Shown in pieces: positions 7,901 through 15,500 of a DNA stretch of 64,000 bases. The notes beneath the pieces were generated by a model. That model worked only from the letters and a program-made list of their open reading frames with translations. It was not told the DNA's origin and did not search any database. A program made the position numbers and the translations under genes. How positions within the stretch are numbered: position 1 is the first letter of the stretch; the number at the start of each line of letters is the position of its first letter. This stretch comes from CAXTSE01 sp964246985. Lineage in GTDB: Bacteria; Actinomycetota; Actinomycetes; Actinomycetales; Microbacteriaceae. The stretch is taken from the NCBI GenBank assembly GCA_964246985.1, contig CAXTSE010000016.1, forward strand, positions 8,012 to 72,011, read 5' to 3'.

Positions 7901-8161
7901 ACCCCCGAGCTCGAGGCGGAGGGTCTCGCGCGCGACGTCGTGCGTGCCGTGCAGCAGGCGCGCAAGGACGCCGGACTCGCGGTCAGCGACCGCATCGAGC
8001 TCGACCTGGGCGGAGACGCCGCCGCGGTGGCCGCGATCACGGCGCACCGCGACCTGATCGCGGGCGAGACCCTTGCGACGAGGCTCGAGAGCCACGAGGC
8101 TGAAGGGGACGTGCCGGTCGGCACGGGTTCCGCGATCACGATCGGACTGGTGCGCGCGTGA
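4967..8161 (+). CDS. ileS: Isoleucyl-tRNA synthetase
   Basis: Charges tRNA-Ile with isoleucine in the cytoplasm. At 1064 aa it is the long, eukaryote-like (type 2) form usual in actinobacteria, a form known for low sensitivity to mupirocin. The HIGH motif appears as HYGH (about residues 53-56) in PFANGLPHYGHLLTG, and KMSKS at about 621-625 in GQKMSKSLRNYP. An editing domain lies between them. ATG 4967 was chosen over an in-frame ATG at 4886 because that one is inside the T-box, and GAGGAGA directly precedes 4967. It overlaps folC by four bases. Expression should follow tRNA-Ile charging through the T-box. Confidence 0.97.
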   Translation: MYPSIPASPDLPQIERGILAFWKGDDTFRASVENRAGCDEWVFYDGPPFANGLPHYGHLLTGYAKDLFPRYQTMRGKQVVRRFGWDTHGLPAELEAMRQLGITQKHEIEQMGIAAFNAKARESVLRYTEDWEEYVTRQARWVDFEHDYKTLDVSFMESVLWAFKTLYDKGLAYEGFRVLPYCWNDETPLSNHELRMDDDVYKMRQDQSVTVTFPLVGEKAEVLGLTGVQALAWTTTPWTLPTNAALAVGPAIRYAVVRSADGADEYLLAEDTVGSYVKELGYETRADVEVVSSVQGADLAGVRYDPLWDHYREQYGEHAFQVLVADYVATGEGTGIVHQAPAYGEDDQIVCAAAGIPVILSLDDGGRFLNAVPEVAGQHWFDANKPLTAMLRDAGRLLQQRSYEHSYPHCWRCRNPLIYKAVSSWFVKVPEFRDRMSELNEQITWVPENVKDGQFGKWVGNARDWSISRNRFWGSPIPVWKSDDPNHPRVDVYGSLAEIEADFGTLPVDTAGVTDLHRPFVDELTRPNPDDPTGRSTMRRIEDVFDVWFDSGSMPFAQVHYPFENEDWFATHNPADFIVEYIGQTRGWFYVMHVLATALFDRPAFKNVISHGIVLGSDGQKMSKSLRNYPDVSEVFDRDGADAMRWFLMSSSVIRGGNLVVTEEGIRSGVRELLLPLWSTYYFFTLYANAAGESGYTAQRSTSSPNVLDRYLLAKTGEMLDSVTSHLDELDSPFAAAALRDFGDALTNWYVRRSRDRFWVGDTSTDDGRAAFDTLYTVLETLCRAAAPLLPLVTEEIWRGLTGGRSVHLEDWPDRSEFPHDPELVQTMDRIREIASAGSALRKARGLRVRLPLARLTVAIPEASTIHAFVDILADELNVKVVEHESFTPESLATHGLEQKLTVNARALGPRLGKQVQEVIREAKAGNWTVSTGSTDGVVVGGIELLEGEYTLDLEAADADSAIAFLPGGGFVVLDTALTPELEAEGLARDVVRAVQQARKDAGLAVSDRIELDLGGDAAAVAAITAHRDLIAGETLATRLESHEAEGDVPVGTGSAITIGLVRA
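7755..7769. repeat. 15-mer TCTCGACAGGCTCGA inside ileS
   Basis: Identical to the intergenic copy at 17285-17299. Here it is translated in the C-terminal part of IleS (VSTGST). Confidence 0.5.
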
Positions 8162-9699
8162 GCGACGAGCGTGGCGGCGCATTCGGCGGCGCCGACGACG
8201 AGCTGCCCGACGACCCGTTCGGCGAAGTGTCGGGCGGCGATCTGCCTGACGACCCGTTCGCCGAGCTGACCGGCGGGGACTTCCGATCCGCCACCATCGG
8301 CGGGGTGGCGGCCGACGACGACGAGGCGGATCTCGCCTCCGCGGCCGAATCCGACCTCGAGTTCCAGCCCGCCGCCGACGCCGTCTACACCGCCCTCCTC
8401 GGGCGCATCGGCGAGGGCACCCCCCGCCCGAGACTCGAGCCGACCCGTCGCGCCGCGGAGCTGCTCGGCGACCCGCAGCGCTCGGCGCCCGTGATCCACA
8501 TCACGGGCACCAACGGCAAGACCTCGACCAGCCGCATGATCGAGTCGCTGCTGCGCGCATCGGGTCTCCGTCCGGGCCTGCTGACCAGCCCGCATCTCGT
8601 GCGGCTCAACGAGCGCATCCTGATCGACGGCCGCCCGATCGGCAACGAGGCGCTCTCGCGCAACTGGGACGACATCGCGCCCTACCTCCTGATGGTCGAC
8701 GCCGAGCTGGCCGCAGCCGGCGAACCCGAGCTCACGTTCTTCGAGGCGCTCACGGTGCTGGCGTTCGCCTGCTTCGCCGACGCCCCCGTCGACGTGATCG
8801 TGCTCGAGGTCGGCATGGGGGGCGAATGGGACTCGACCAACGTCGCCGACGGTCAGGTCGCCGTGTTCACGCCGATCGCCCTCGACCACACGCAGCGCCT
8901 CGGCAGCACCGTGACCGAGATCGCGCGCACCAAGGCGGGCATCATCAAGCCGGCGGCCTCGGTCGTGACGGCGATGCAGTCGGTGGAGGCGATGGACGAG
9001 CTGCGCTCGGCCGCCCGGCAGTTCGAGGCCCCCGTCGCGATCGAGATGGTGGACTTCGCGGTCGAGGGGACGACCGTCGCGGTCGGCGGACAGCTCGTCG
9101 ACATCCGCGGTCGCGCGGGCACGTATCGCGACGTCTACCTGCCGCTCTACGGCGAGCACCAGGCCCAGAACGCCGCGGTCGCGGTCGCCGCCGTAGAGTC
9201 GTTCCTCGGCGACGGCGAGCGTGCTCTGGCGGCCGACGTCGTGGCGCAGGGACTCGGGTCGGCGACATCGCCCGGACGCATGCAGCTCATCGGCGTCGAG
9301 CCGACCGTGCTCGTCGATGCCGCCCACAACCCGCACGGGGCGGCGGCGCTCGCCAGCGCGATCCGCGAGTACTTCGACTTCGACGAGATCACGGCCGTGG
9401 TCAGCGTGCTCGCCGACAAGGATGCCCGCGGCATCATCGAGGAGCTGGCCCCCGTCGTCGACAGATTCTTCGTGACCGCGTCGAGCTCCGACCGCGCGAC
9501 GCCCGTCGACGAGCTCGTCGAGCTGGTGTCCGAGGTCGGCGGGCCGGATGCGGCGCGCGCCTTCGTGGATGAGCACCAGGCTCTCGCCGATGCGCGGGTG
9601 TGGGCGTCCGAGAGCCCACGTCGTGCGGTGCTGGTCGCCGGATCCATCACCCTGGTCGGGGACGCCATGCGCATCGCACGCGACGAGGCCTGGAAATGA
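8158..9699 (+). CDS. folC: Folylpolyglutamate synthase / dihydrofolate synthase
   Basis: Adds glutamates to folates and/or makes dihydrofolate from dihydropteroate. The ATP-binding loop GTNGKTS is at residues 117-123. TSPHLVRLNERI, the LEVGMGGEWDSTN motif and the C-terminal VDAAHNPHG are all present. The protein is 513 aa; the first ~70 residues are an acidic, Gly/Asp-rich extension with a near-exact tandem repeat (LPDDPFGEVSGGD then LPDDPFAELTGGD) not needed for the Mur-ligase-like fold. GTG 8158 overlaps the ileS stop (GTGA). A later start cannot be excluded, but translational coupling to ileS supports this one. DUF4233 and ndk follow in the same operon, each with a four-base overlap. Confidence 0.95.
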   Translation: MSDERGGAFGGADDELPDDPFGEVSGGDLPDDPFAELTGGDFRSATIGGVAADDDEADLASAAESDLEFQPAADAVYTALLGRIGEGTPRPRLEPTRRAAELLGDPQRSAPVIHITGTNGKTSTSRMIESLLRASGLRPGLLTSPHLVRLNERILIDGRPIGNEALSRNWDDIAPYLLMVDAELAAAGEPELTFFEALTVLAFACFADAPVDVIVLEVGMGGEWDSTNVADGQVAVFTPIALDHTQRLGSTVTEIARTKAGIIKPAASVVTAMQSVEAMDELRSAARQFEAPVAIEMVDFAVEGTTVAVGGQLVDIRGRAGTYRDVYLPLYGEHQAQNAAVAVAAVESFLGDGERALAADVVAQGLGSATSPGRMQLIGVEPTVLVDAAHNPHGAAALASAIREYFDFDEITAVVSVLADKDARGIIEELAPVVDRFFVTASSSDRATPVDELVELVSEVGGPDAARAFVDEHQALADARVWASESPRRAVLVAGSITLVGDAMRIARDEAWK

Positions 9700-10166
9700 G
9701 CGGCGACATGAGCGGGTCGGGCAGCCCGGAGGGCGTCTCGCAGCCGTCGTCCCGCCGCTCCCGCCCCCGCCGTGAGCGCTCCGTCACCGAGTCGCTGCTC
9801 TCGATCGTGCTGGTTCTCGAGGCATTCCTGCTGTTCTTCGCGACCCTCACCGCGTTCGGCCTCCGGGTGCTCGAGCCCGAGCTGCCGGCGTGGGCGGCGC
9901 TGCCGATCGGCGGGGCGTTCATCGCGGTGGTGATCATCGCATCCGGCCTGATGCGCTTCTCGTGGGGCGTGTGGGTCGGCTGGGTGCTGCAGGTCGCGAT
10001 CATCGCCACCGGCGTCGTCATGCCGATGATGTTCCTCGTCGGGGCCGGCTTCGCCGCCCTCTGGATCTTCTGCTTCGTCAAGGCGCGGCAGATCGAAGCG
10101 TTGAAGAGACGCAACTCTGCTGGACAGAGACCCGCAGGACCGACCCCAGAAGGAGCACCCTCGTGA
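9696..10166 (+). CDS. DUF4233 membrane protein
   Basis: A 156-aa protein with a Ser/Arg-rich N-tail (about 30 residues) and four predicted membrane segments (SLLSIVLVLEAFLLFF, WAALPIGGAFIAVVII, WVGWVLQVAIIATGVV, MMFLVGAGFAALWIF), then a basic C-tail. DUF4233 proteins lie between folC and ndk in many actinobacteria and have no assigned function. ATG 9696 overlaps the folC stop by ATGA, which fixes the start. Confidence 0.85.
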   Translation: MSGDMSGSGSPEGVSQPSSRRSRPRRERSVTESLLSIVLVLEAFLLFFATLTAFGLRVLEPELPAWAALPIGGAFIAVVIIASGLMRFSWGVWVGWVLQVAIIATGVVMPMMFLVGAGFAALWIFCFVKARQIEALKRRNSAGQRPAGPTPEGAPS

Positions 10167-10582
10167 CCACCGTCGAAGAGACCCTCGTCCTCGTGAAGCC
10201 GGACGGCGTGGCCCGCAACCTGACCGGCGAGATCCTGCGCCGCATCGAGGCGAAGGGCTACCAGCTCGTCGACATCCGGATGCTGCAGGCCGACCGGTCT
10301 CTGCTCGCCGAGCACTATGCCGAGCACGAGGGCAAGCCGTTCTACGAGCCGCTCGTCGAGTTCATGAAGTCGGGTCCCGTGGTCGCGCTTCGCGTGACCG
10401 GCAATCGGGTGATCGAGGGCTTCCGGGCGCTGGCCGGCACCACCGATCCGACGACGGCGGCGCCCGGCACGATCCGCGGCGACCTCGGCCGCGACTGGGG
10501 CCTCAAGGTGCAGCAGAACCTGGTGCACGGGTCGGACTCGCCCGAGTCGGCCGCGCGCGAGCTCGCTCTCTGGTTCGCCTAG
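10163..10582 (+). CDS. ndk: Nucleoside diphosphate kinase
   Basis: Transfers the gamma phosphate of ATP to nucleoside diphosphates. 139 aa, the usual length. VLVKPDGVARN binds nucleotide at the N-terminus. The phospho-accepting His is about residue 122 in NLVHGSDS, and RGDLGRDWGLKVQQN precedes it. Start is GTG 10163, overlapping the DUF4233 stop by four bases, with AGAAGGAG eight bases upstream. It is the last gene of the ileS operon and is followed by a strong hairpin. Confidence 0.97.
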   Translation: MTTVEETLVLVKPDGVARNLTGEILRRIEAKGYQLVDIRMLQADRSLLAEHYAEHEGKPFYEPLVEFMKSGPVVALRVTGNRVIEGFRALAGTTDPTTAAPGTIRGDLGRDWGLKVQQNLVHGSDSPESAARELALWFA

Positions 10583-10596
10583 CCTCGACCCGCGCT

Positions 10597-10649
10597 GAAA
10601 CGCCGAAATCGGCAGTCCCCGTGATGGAGACTGCCGATTTCGGCGTTTC
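10597..10649. terminator. Bidirectional terminator, 21-bp perfect stem
   Basis: GAAACGCCGAAATCGGCAGTC (10597-10617) pairs without mismatch with 10629-10649 around an 11-base loop. It sits between the convergent ndk and DsbA-like genes. The stem starts GAAACG and ends CGTTTC, so it gives T-rich 3' flanks on both strands. Confidence 0.75.
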
Positions 10650-10659
10650 GCAAGCCTGA

Positions 10660-11589
10660 CTACGGGGTCGCGGCAGTCGGCGTCGGGGTCGGCGTTGCCG
10701 ATCCGTCGGAGTCGGTGCCGGAGTCGCTCGCGCCGGCCGCGGCGGCCTGCTGCACGAACGAGCTGAACTCCTGCGCGTCGTCGAGCGCGCCCGTGTAGAA
10801 GGCGCCGTTCACGATGATGCGCGGGGTGCCGAAGCGACCCTGCTCGTCCTTCAGGTCCTCGTTGGAGCTCGCCCGCGCCGTCGCAGCGGTGACCCAGCCC
10901 TTGTAGGTCTCTCCGTTCACGCAGGAGTCGACCTTGTCGTCGGCCACCCCCGCCCCGCGGATGACGTCGATGATCTGGGCGTTGGTGAGGTTCGAGGTGC
11001 CCTCCTCGACGCCGTCCGCCGCGTAGAAGGCGGCGTTCACGTCGAGGAACCTGGTCGGGTCGTAGACGGCCACGCACGCGGCCGCGTTTGCAGCACGGGA
11101 GGAGTAGCGCGTGCCCGCCGACTGGTTGTCGAGGATGGCGATCGGATGGACCTCGACCGATGCGATGCCGCTCTCGACCCACTGGGTGATCTGCTCGCCG
11201 TTCGTCGTCTCGAACTGGTTGCAGAAGGGGCAGAGGTAGTCGATGTAGAGCTCGATGTTGACGTCGCGGTCGAGCGAGGCGGTGTCGGTCGGCGTCGGCG
11301 TGCCGCCCTCGGGGATGCCGTCGGTCGACGCGACCTCGATGCCGTCGGCGCTTCCCGTGAGCACGATGCCGTCGCTCGCCATGTTGGCGGGTCCGGGACC
11401 GGCGGGGCGGGTCGAGGTGTAGATGACGACGGCGACGATGGCCAGGATCGCGACGATGGCGAACGTCGAGCCCCCGCGGATCAGGATGCGATTGCGCGTC
11501 TCGCGCTTCTTCTGCTTCTCGCGCTCGATGCGCGCCGCCTCACGGGCGGCCTCGCGTCGCTGGTTCTTGGTGAGCTTCTCGTCTGGCAC
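10660..11589 (-). CDS. Membrane-anchored DsbA-family thiol oxidoreductase
   Basis: A 309-aa protein. Residues 1-35 are highly charged and probably coiled; 41-58 form a membrane anchor. The thioredoxin-fold domain outside the membrane has CPFC at about 120-123 and the cis-proline loop GTPRIIVNGAFYTG near 255. This pattern is typical of actinobacterial DsbA/DsbG-like proteins that oxidise exported proteins. The C-terminal ~25 residues are Ser/Thr/Pro-rich. The VKOR gene is directly upstream on the same strand and would reoxidise the CPFC pair. GTG 11589 is seven bases after a -10 (TAGACT) that overlaps the VKOR stop, so the gene may also be transcribed alone. Confidence 0.88.
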   Translation of the reverse strand: MPDEKLTKNQRREAAREAARIEREKQKKRETRNRILIRGGSTFAIVAILAIVAVVIYTSTRPAGPGPANMASDGIVLTGSADGIEVASTDGIPEGGTPTPTDTASLDRDVNIELYIDYLCPFCNQFETTNGEQITQWVESGIASVEVHPIAILDNQSAGTRYSSRAANAAACVAVYDPTRFLDVNAAFYAADGVEEGTSNLTNAQIIDVIRGAGVADDKVDSCVNGETYKGWVTAATARASSNEDLKDEQGRFGTPRIIVNGAFYTGALDDAQEFSSFVQQAAAAGASDSGTDSDGSATPTPTPTAATP

Positions 11590-11602
11590 GGACGGAAGTC
11601 TA
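11587..11602 (-). promoter_or_regulatory. Leaderless -10 of the DsbA-like gene (TAGACT-N7-GTG)
   Basis: TAGACT (11602-11597) uses the TAG stop codon of the VKOR gene and is seven bases before GTG 11589. Confidence 0.45.
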
Positions 11603-12226
11603 GGGGGCGATGTATGCGAGCACGTTGAGGTTCACCTGGGCGATCACCGCGACGATCCCGTAGCTCGCGACGACGATCGGGACCACCCACGAGAGCGCCC
11701 CGGCGCCCGGTCCGCGCAGCCCGTCGCCGAATCGGCCGTCGCGCGCGTTGACGAGGGTGACCACCCAGAACATGGGGATCACGACGGTCCAGACGAGCAT
11801 GCACCAGGGGCACAGCGTCCCCAGGACGAAGATGCTCTGCGAGATCAGCCAGATGACGAACGCCAGCGCGCCGACGACGCCGACGTTGAACGCGATCCAG
11901 AACCACCGGGCGAAGCGCGCGCCGGCGAGCAGCCCCACGCCGACCGCGATCGGCGCGATGAACGCCGCCACCCCGATCAGCGGGTTCGGGAACCCGAACA
12001 GGGCGCCCTGGGGCGACGACAGGTTCTCGCCGCACTGCACCAGGATGCTGAAGTTGCAGTCGAGGTCGGCCTCGGGGTTCTCGAGCACGGCGAACTTGTC
12101 GAGGGTGAGTGAGAACGCCGCCCACCATCCGATCGCGCCCGTGATGATGAGGAAGATCGCATAGACCCAGGGGCGCTGGGCGGGCGCCTGGGGGTCGCGC
12201 ACGGCGGTCGCGGATCGGTCGGTCAC
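11600..12226 (-). CDS. Vitamin K epoxide reductase family protein
   Basis: Reoxidises DsbA-like proteins and passes electrons to quinone in the membrane, the actinobacterial counterpart of DsbB. 208 aa with five or so membrane segments. The loop cysteines are Cys57 and Cys65, and the redox pair CPWC is at 139-142, as in the family. Start was set at GTG 12226 because it is six bases downstream of GATAAT, a leaderless layout; longer in-frame extensions run through the rne promoter and carry no family similarity. It is paired with the DsbA-like gene ten bases downstream. Confidence 0.9.
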   Translation of the reverse strand: MTDRSATAVRDPQAPAQRPWVYAIFLIITGAIGWWAAFSLTLDKFAVLENPEADLDCNFSILVQCGENLSSPQGALFGFPNPLIGVAAFIAPIAVGVGLLAGARFARWFWIAFNVGVVGALAFVIWLISQSIFVLGTLCPWCMLVWTVVIPMFWVVTLVNARDGRFGDGLRGPGAGALSWVVPIVVASYGIVAVIAQVNLNVLAYIAP

Positions 12227-12241
12227 CTGCCGATTATCGCA
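12224..12241 (-). promoter_or_regulatory. Leaderless promoter of the VKOR gene (GATAAT-N6-GTG)
   Basis: GATAAT (12238-12233) lies in TGCGATAATCG (12241-12231). The identical 11-mer is found on the other strand at 12278-12288 as the rne promoter. Confidence 0.6.
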
Positions 12242-12277
12242 ATCGCGTCGGCGAGAACGCCCCCGCGCGCCCCGACG

Positions 12278-12558
12278 TGCGATAATCGTCGCAGTCGATC
12301 GGGCCGCGCCCGCATCGGCGCCACATTGAAGGCTTACCGGGCATACCGGGCCACGAGTGCGATTCGCACCGTGACGGATGGCAAGTTCCGAAGCGCAGTG
12401 ACAGAGCGCGAGCGACAACGCGGTACCCGACGACACAGGATGTCGCCCGGGCCGGGGTCGCAGCATCGAAAGGATTCGCGGAGGCAGCGCAAGCGCCGCC
12501 GCACGAGAGTACCCGGTGGGCGGCGCGGTCGCCCTGCCGGACGAGGAGTGCACCAGCG
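12278..12558 (+). promoter_or_regulatory. rne promoter and ~265-nt 5' leader
   Basis: This gene-free stretch of over 300 bases (12227-12558) holds the divergent VKOR and rne promoters and then a long leader. GATAAT at 12281-12286 places the start near 12293. The leader has small hairpins, for example GTGCG-ATT-CGCAC at 12357-12369, and many A/G-rich single-stranded-looking segments. ACGAGGAG at 12540-12547 may act as the ribosome site, with ATG at 12559. RNase E leaders in other bacteria mediate autoregulation; that is a possibility here, not shown. Confidence 0.5.
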
Positions 12559-15135
12559 ATGGTGAATGACACGACGCCCGAAGACCTCCAGCCGGATGCC
12601 GACGAGGCTCCCACGCGCCCGCGACGTCGGCGCGCATCGGCCCCCAAGAGCGCGGCCGAGCACGCCTCGGTGAACGAGCAGGCAGACGACGCGGCGGCCG
12701 AGCCGGCCGAGGCCTCCGCCGACACGTCTCCCGGTGCGCCCGACTCGCACGACAAGCCCAAGAAGGCCAAGGGCGACAAGAAGCGCAAGGACGGCAAGAA
12801 GAAGCACGCCGAGCCCGCGGACGAGCCGGACGACGAGGCCGCCCCCGCCGCCCCGGCGGCCACTGGCCCCACCACGATGCTCCTCTTCCAGGCGCCCCCT
12901 CTGCCCACTCCCGTCATCGGCGGAGACGGCCAGGTCGCACCCACGTCGTCGGGCTCCACCCGACGCGGCAGCGGCACCCCGCGCGGCGGCGGCGCGCCCT
13001 CCGGCACCGCCGACCTCGACGCGAACGGCCCCGACGACGGCGGCGCCGGCGATGCCGACGAGGGCACCGGCTCGAGCCGCCGGCGCACCCGTCGCCGCAG
13101 CGGCGACGCCCCCCGCGAGGGCGAGGACGCGCCGGGCACGACGGTGCGCGTCCGCCAGCCCCGGCAGGCGCCCGCCCCGATCACCGAGCCGCAGCGGGTC
13201 AAGGGCTCGACGCGGCTGGAGGCCAAGAAGCAGCGACGCCGCGACGGCCGCGATGCCGGTCGTCGCCGTCCGGTCATCACCGAGGCCGAGTTCCTCGCCC
13301 GCCGCGAGAGCGTCGACCGCAACATGGTGGTCCGCTCGAAGTACGGACGCATCCAGATCGGCGTGCTCGAGGACGGCGTGCTCGTGGAGCACTACGTTGC
13401 CCGCGCCGCCGACGCGAGCCTCATCGGCAACGTGTACCTCGGTCGCGTGCAGAACGTGCTGCCGAGCATGGAGGCCGCCTTCGTCGACATCGGCCGCGGT
13501 CGCAACGCCGTGCTCTACTCGGGCGAGGTCGACTGGGAGGCCGCGCAGGCGCAGGCCGACACCGACGGCCGCGGCCAGCAGGCCCGCCGCATCGAGCTCG
13601 CCCTGAAGCCGGGCGACAAGGTGCTCGTGCAGGTCACCAAGGACCCGGTCGGGCACAAGGGCGCCCGCCTGACCAGCCAGATCAGCCTGCCGGGCCGCTA
13701 TCTCGTCTACGTGCCGAACGGCTCGATGAACGGCATCAGCCGCAAGCTGCCCGACACCGAGCGCGCCCGCCTCAAGAAGATCCTCAAGGAGGTGCTTCCC
13801 GACGACGCCGGCGTGATCGTGCGCACCGCCGCCGAGGGCGCCACCGAGGAGCAGCTCACCCTCGACGTCAGCCGTCTCACCAACCAGTGGGCCTCGATCA
13901 GCGCCGCGCTGCAGAACGTGCAGGCTCCCGCTCTGCTGCACAGCGAGCCCGACCTGCTCATCAAGATCGTGCGCGATGTCTTCAACGAGGACTTCCAGAA
14001 GCTCGTGGTCGAGGGTGAGGATGCGCTCGAGACGATCTCGTCGTACGTCACCGCCGTCGCACCCGACCTGGCCGACCGGCTCGAGCGCTACGAGAGCGAC
14101 GTCGACTCGTTCGACGAGTACCGCGTCTCGGAGCAGATCGAGAAGGCGCTCGACCGCAAGGTCTGGCTGCCGTCGGGCGGATCGCTCGTCATCGACCGCA
14201 CCGAGGCCATGACGGTGGTCGACGTCAACACGGGCAAGTTCGTCGGATCCGGCGGCAACCTCGAGGAGACGGTCACCAAGAACAACCTCGAGGCCGCAGA
14301 GGAGATCGTGCGCCAGCTGCGGCTGCGCGACATCGGCGGCATCATCGTCGTCGACTTCATCGACATGGTGCTCGAGACCAACCGCGACCTCGTCCTCCGG
14401 CGCCTCGTCGAGTGCCTCAGCCGCGACCGCACCAAGCACCAGGTGGCCGAGGTCACCTCGCTCGGACTCGTGCAGATGACCCGCAAGAAGCTGGGACTCG
14501 GCCTCGTCGAGTCGTTCAGCGAGAACTGCGAGGTCTGCGCGGGGCGCGGCATCATCATCCACCACGAGCCGGTGTTCAAGCACCGTCCTCAGCAGTCCGA
14601 GCAGCCGAGCCAGAACCAGAGCGGCGGATCGTCGCGCAGCCGTCGCGGACGCGGCGGCAACGGCGGCGGGTCGGCCCCCATCTCCGGACCGAAGAACGGC
14701 CACGGACCGTCCGGCACCCACGCGATCACCGACGACGTGCGGAACGCCCTCGCCCAGATCGCCAAGAGCACGGTTCCGCATCACGACGACGCCGGTGCGC
14801 AGGCGCCCGAGGCGCCGGTCTCGGTCTCGGCGGACTCGATCGTCTCGACCGACGTGATCGTTGCGGCCCCCGAGGTCGTCGATGCTCCCAGCAAGGTGGA
14901 GGAGGCAGCGGAAGCAGCTGCCGAGGCCGCCGTCGAGATCCTCGACATCCCGCTCGGGTCGACGGGGTCGTCGCGGTCCGCACGCCGCATCAGCACCCAG
15001 GACGCGGAGCAGATCCTCGGATCCGTTCTCGAGGCCCTGCCGGAGCCCACCAAGCCCGGCCAGAGCCGCGGCCGACGCTCGCGTCGTGCCTCGTCGTCGG
15101 GCGTCGTCGTCACCCCCGCAGAGGGCGTCGAGTGA
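12559..15135 (+). CDS. rne: Ribonuclease E/G
   Basis: Endoribonuclease for mRNA decay and rRNA/tRNA processing. 858 aa. Residues 1-250 are a disordered, Lys/Arg- and acid-rich extension, as in actinobacterial RNase E, where the scaffold parts flank the core. The S1 domain is at about 255-355 (MVVRSKYGRIQIGVLEDG, then LGRVQNVLPSMEAAFVDIG). The DNase-I-like catalytic region has VVDVNTGKFVG near 555 and DIGGIIVVDFIDM near 595. The Zn-link CEVCAGRG is at about 657-660. The tail from 680 on is Gly/Arg/Ala-rich. ATG 12559 starts a continuous acidic tail and is the first clear start after the leader. Confidence 0.95.
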   Translation: MVNDTTPEDLQPDADEAPTRPRRRRASAPKSAAEHASVNEQADDAAAEPAEASADTSPGAPDSHDKPKKAKGDKKRKDGKKKHAEPADEPDDEAAPAAPAATGPTTMLLFQAPPLPTPVIGGDGQVAPTSSGSTRRGSGTPRGGGAPSGTADLDANGPDDGGAGDADEGTGSSRRRTRRRSGDAPREGEDAPGTTVRVRQPRQAPAPITEPQRVKGSTRLEAKKQRRRDGRDAGRRRPVITEAEFLARRESVDRNMVVRSKYGRIQIGVLEDGVLVEHYVARAADASLIGNVYLGRVQNVLPSMEAAFVDIGRGRNAVLYSGEVDWEAAQAQADTDGRGQQARRIELALKPGDKVLVQVTKDPVGHKGARLTSQISLPGRYLVYVPNGSMNGISRKLPDTERARLKKILKEVLPDDAGVIVRTAAEGATEEQLTLDVSRLTNQWASISAALQNVQAPALLHSEPDLLIKIVRDVFNEDFQKLVVEGEDALETISSYVTAVAPDLADRLERYESDVDSFDEYRVSEQIEKALDRKVWLPSGGSLVIDRTEAMTVVDVNTGKFVGSGGNLEETVTKNNLEAAEEIVRQLRLRDIGGIIVVDFIDMVLETNRDLVLRRLVECLSRDRTKHQVAEVTSLGLVQMTRKKLGLGLVESFSENCEVCAGRGIIIHHEPVFKHRPQQSEQPSQNQSGGSSRSRRGRGGNGGGSAPISGPKNGHGPSGTHAITDDVRNALAQIAKSTVPHHDDAGAQAPEAPVSVSADSIVSTDVIVAAPEVVDAPSKVEEAAEAAAEAAVEILDIPLGSTGSSRSARRISTQDAEQILGSVLEALPEPTKPGQSRGRRSRRASSSGVVVTPAEGVE

Positions 15136-15165
15136 TCACGGTGGTCGAGTAGCGCCGACGCCGCG

Positions 15166-15180
15166 TGTCGAGACCCCGCG
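15166..15180. repeat. Short intergenic repeat TGTCGAGACCCCGCG
   Basis: Lies between rne and the DUF4031 gene; the identical 15-mer is at 26359-26373 just before the tRNA-Ala gene. It resembles fragments of dispersed intergenic repeats common in Microbacteriaceae (inference). Confidence 0.4.
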
Positions 15181-15194
15181 CGAGCGGGTGGACG

Positions 15195-15461
15195 TCAGCG
15201 CTTGTCGCGCTGCTTGACCCGCAGCCCGGCCACCTGCAGCCGTCGCAGCAGCTCGCGTCCGGTGACGGGCGTCGCTCCGAGGGCGACGAGCTCGTCCCAT
15301 CGGCGCTCGGGCACGTCGTAGTGGTCGTTGTCGAAGCCGCGCTCGGGGATGCCAGCCGACGCGGCGAAGGCATGCAGCTCATCCAGGCTCTCGTCGCTCA
15401 CGAGGTGGGCCCAGACCGTGCCGTGCGCGGGCCAGATGGGCTCGTCGATCAGCACCGTCAT
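15195..15461 (-). CDS. DUF4031 family protein
   Basis: An 88-aa cytoplasmic protein beginning MTVLIDEPIWPAHGTVWAHL and containing SDESLDELHAFA, GFDNDHYDVPERR and a basic tail. The His/Asp-rich conserved blocks suggest a small metal-binding or hydrolase-like fold, but the family has no known function. ATG 15461 was chosen because the conserved N-terminus begins there; TAGAGT eight bases upstream gives a near-leaderless transcript. It is divergent from the membrane protein at 15498. Confidence 0.82.
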   Translation of the reverse strand: MTVLIDEPIWPAHGTVWAHLVSDESLDELHAFAASAGIPERGFDNDHYDVPERRWDELVALGATPVTGRELLRRLQVAGLRVKQRDKR

Positions 15462-15484
15462 GGGAGCCGACTCTAGCCCCGCAC

Positions 15485-15500
15485 TAGGCTCGGGGGAGTG
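15485..15500 (+). promoter_or_regulatory. Leaderless -10 (TAGGCT-N7-GTG)
   Basis: TAGGCT at 15485-15490, seven bases before GTG 15498, supports that start for the membrane protein. Confidence 0.5.

Noticed and set aside
12227..12637. Longer VKOR start (up to 345 aa)
   Set aside because: The extra residues are Arg/Ala-rich shadow of the rne leader, and the leaderless -10 fixes the start at 12226.
15136..15194. rne terminator
   Set aside because: The region holds GGTCGAGTAGC and GTGTCGAGACC, which pair only imperfectly; it looks more like a dispersed-repeat remnant than a clear terminator.
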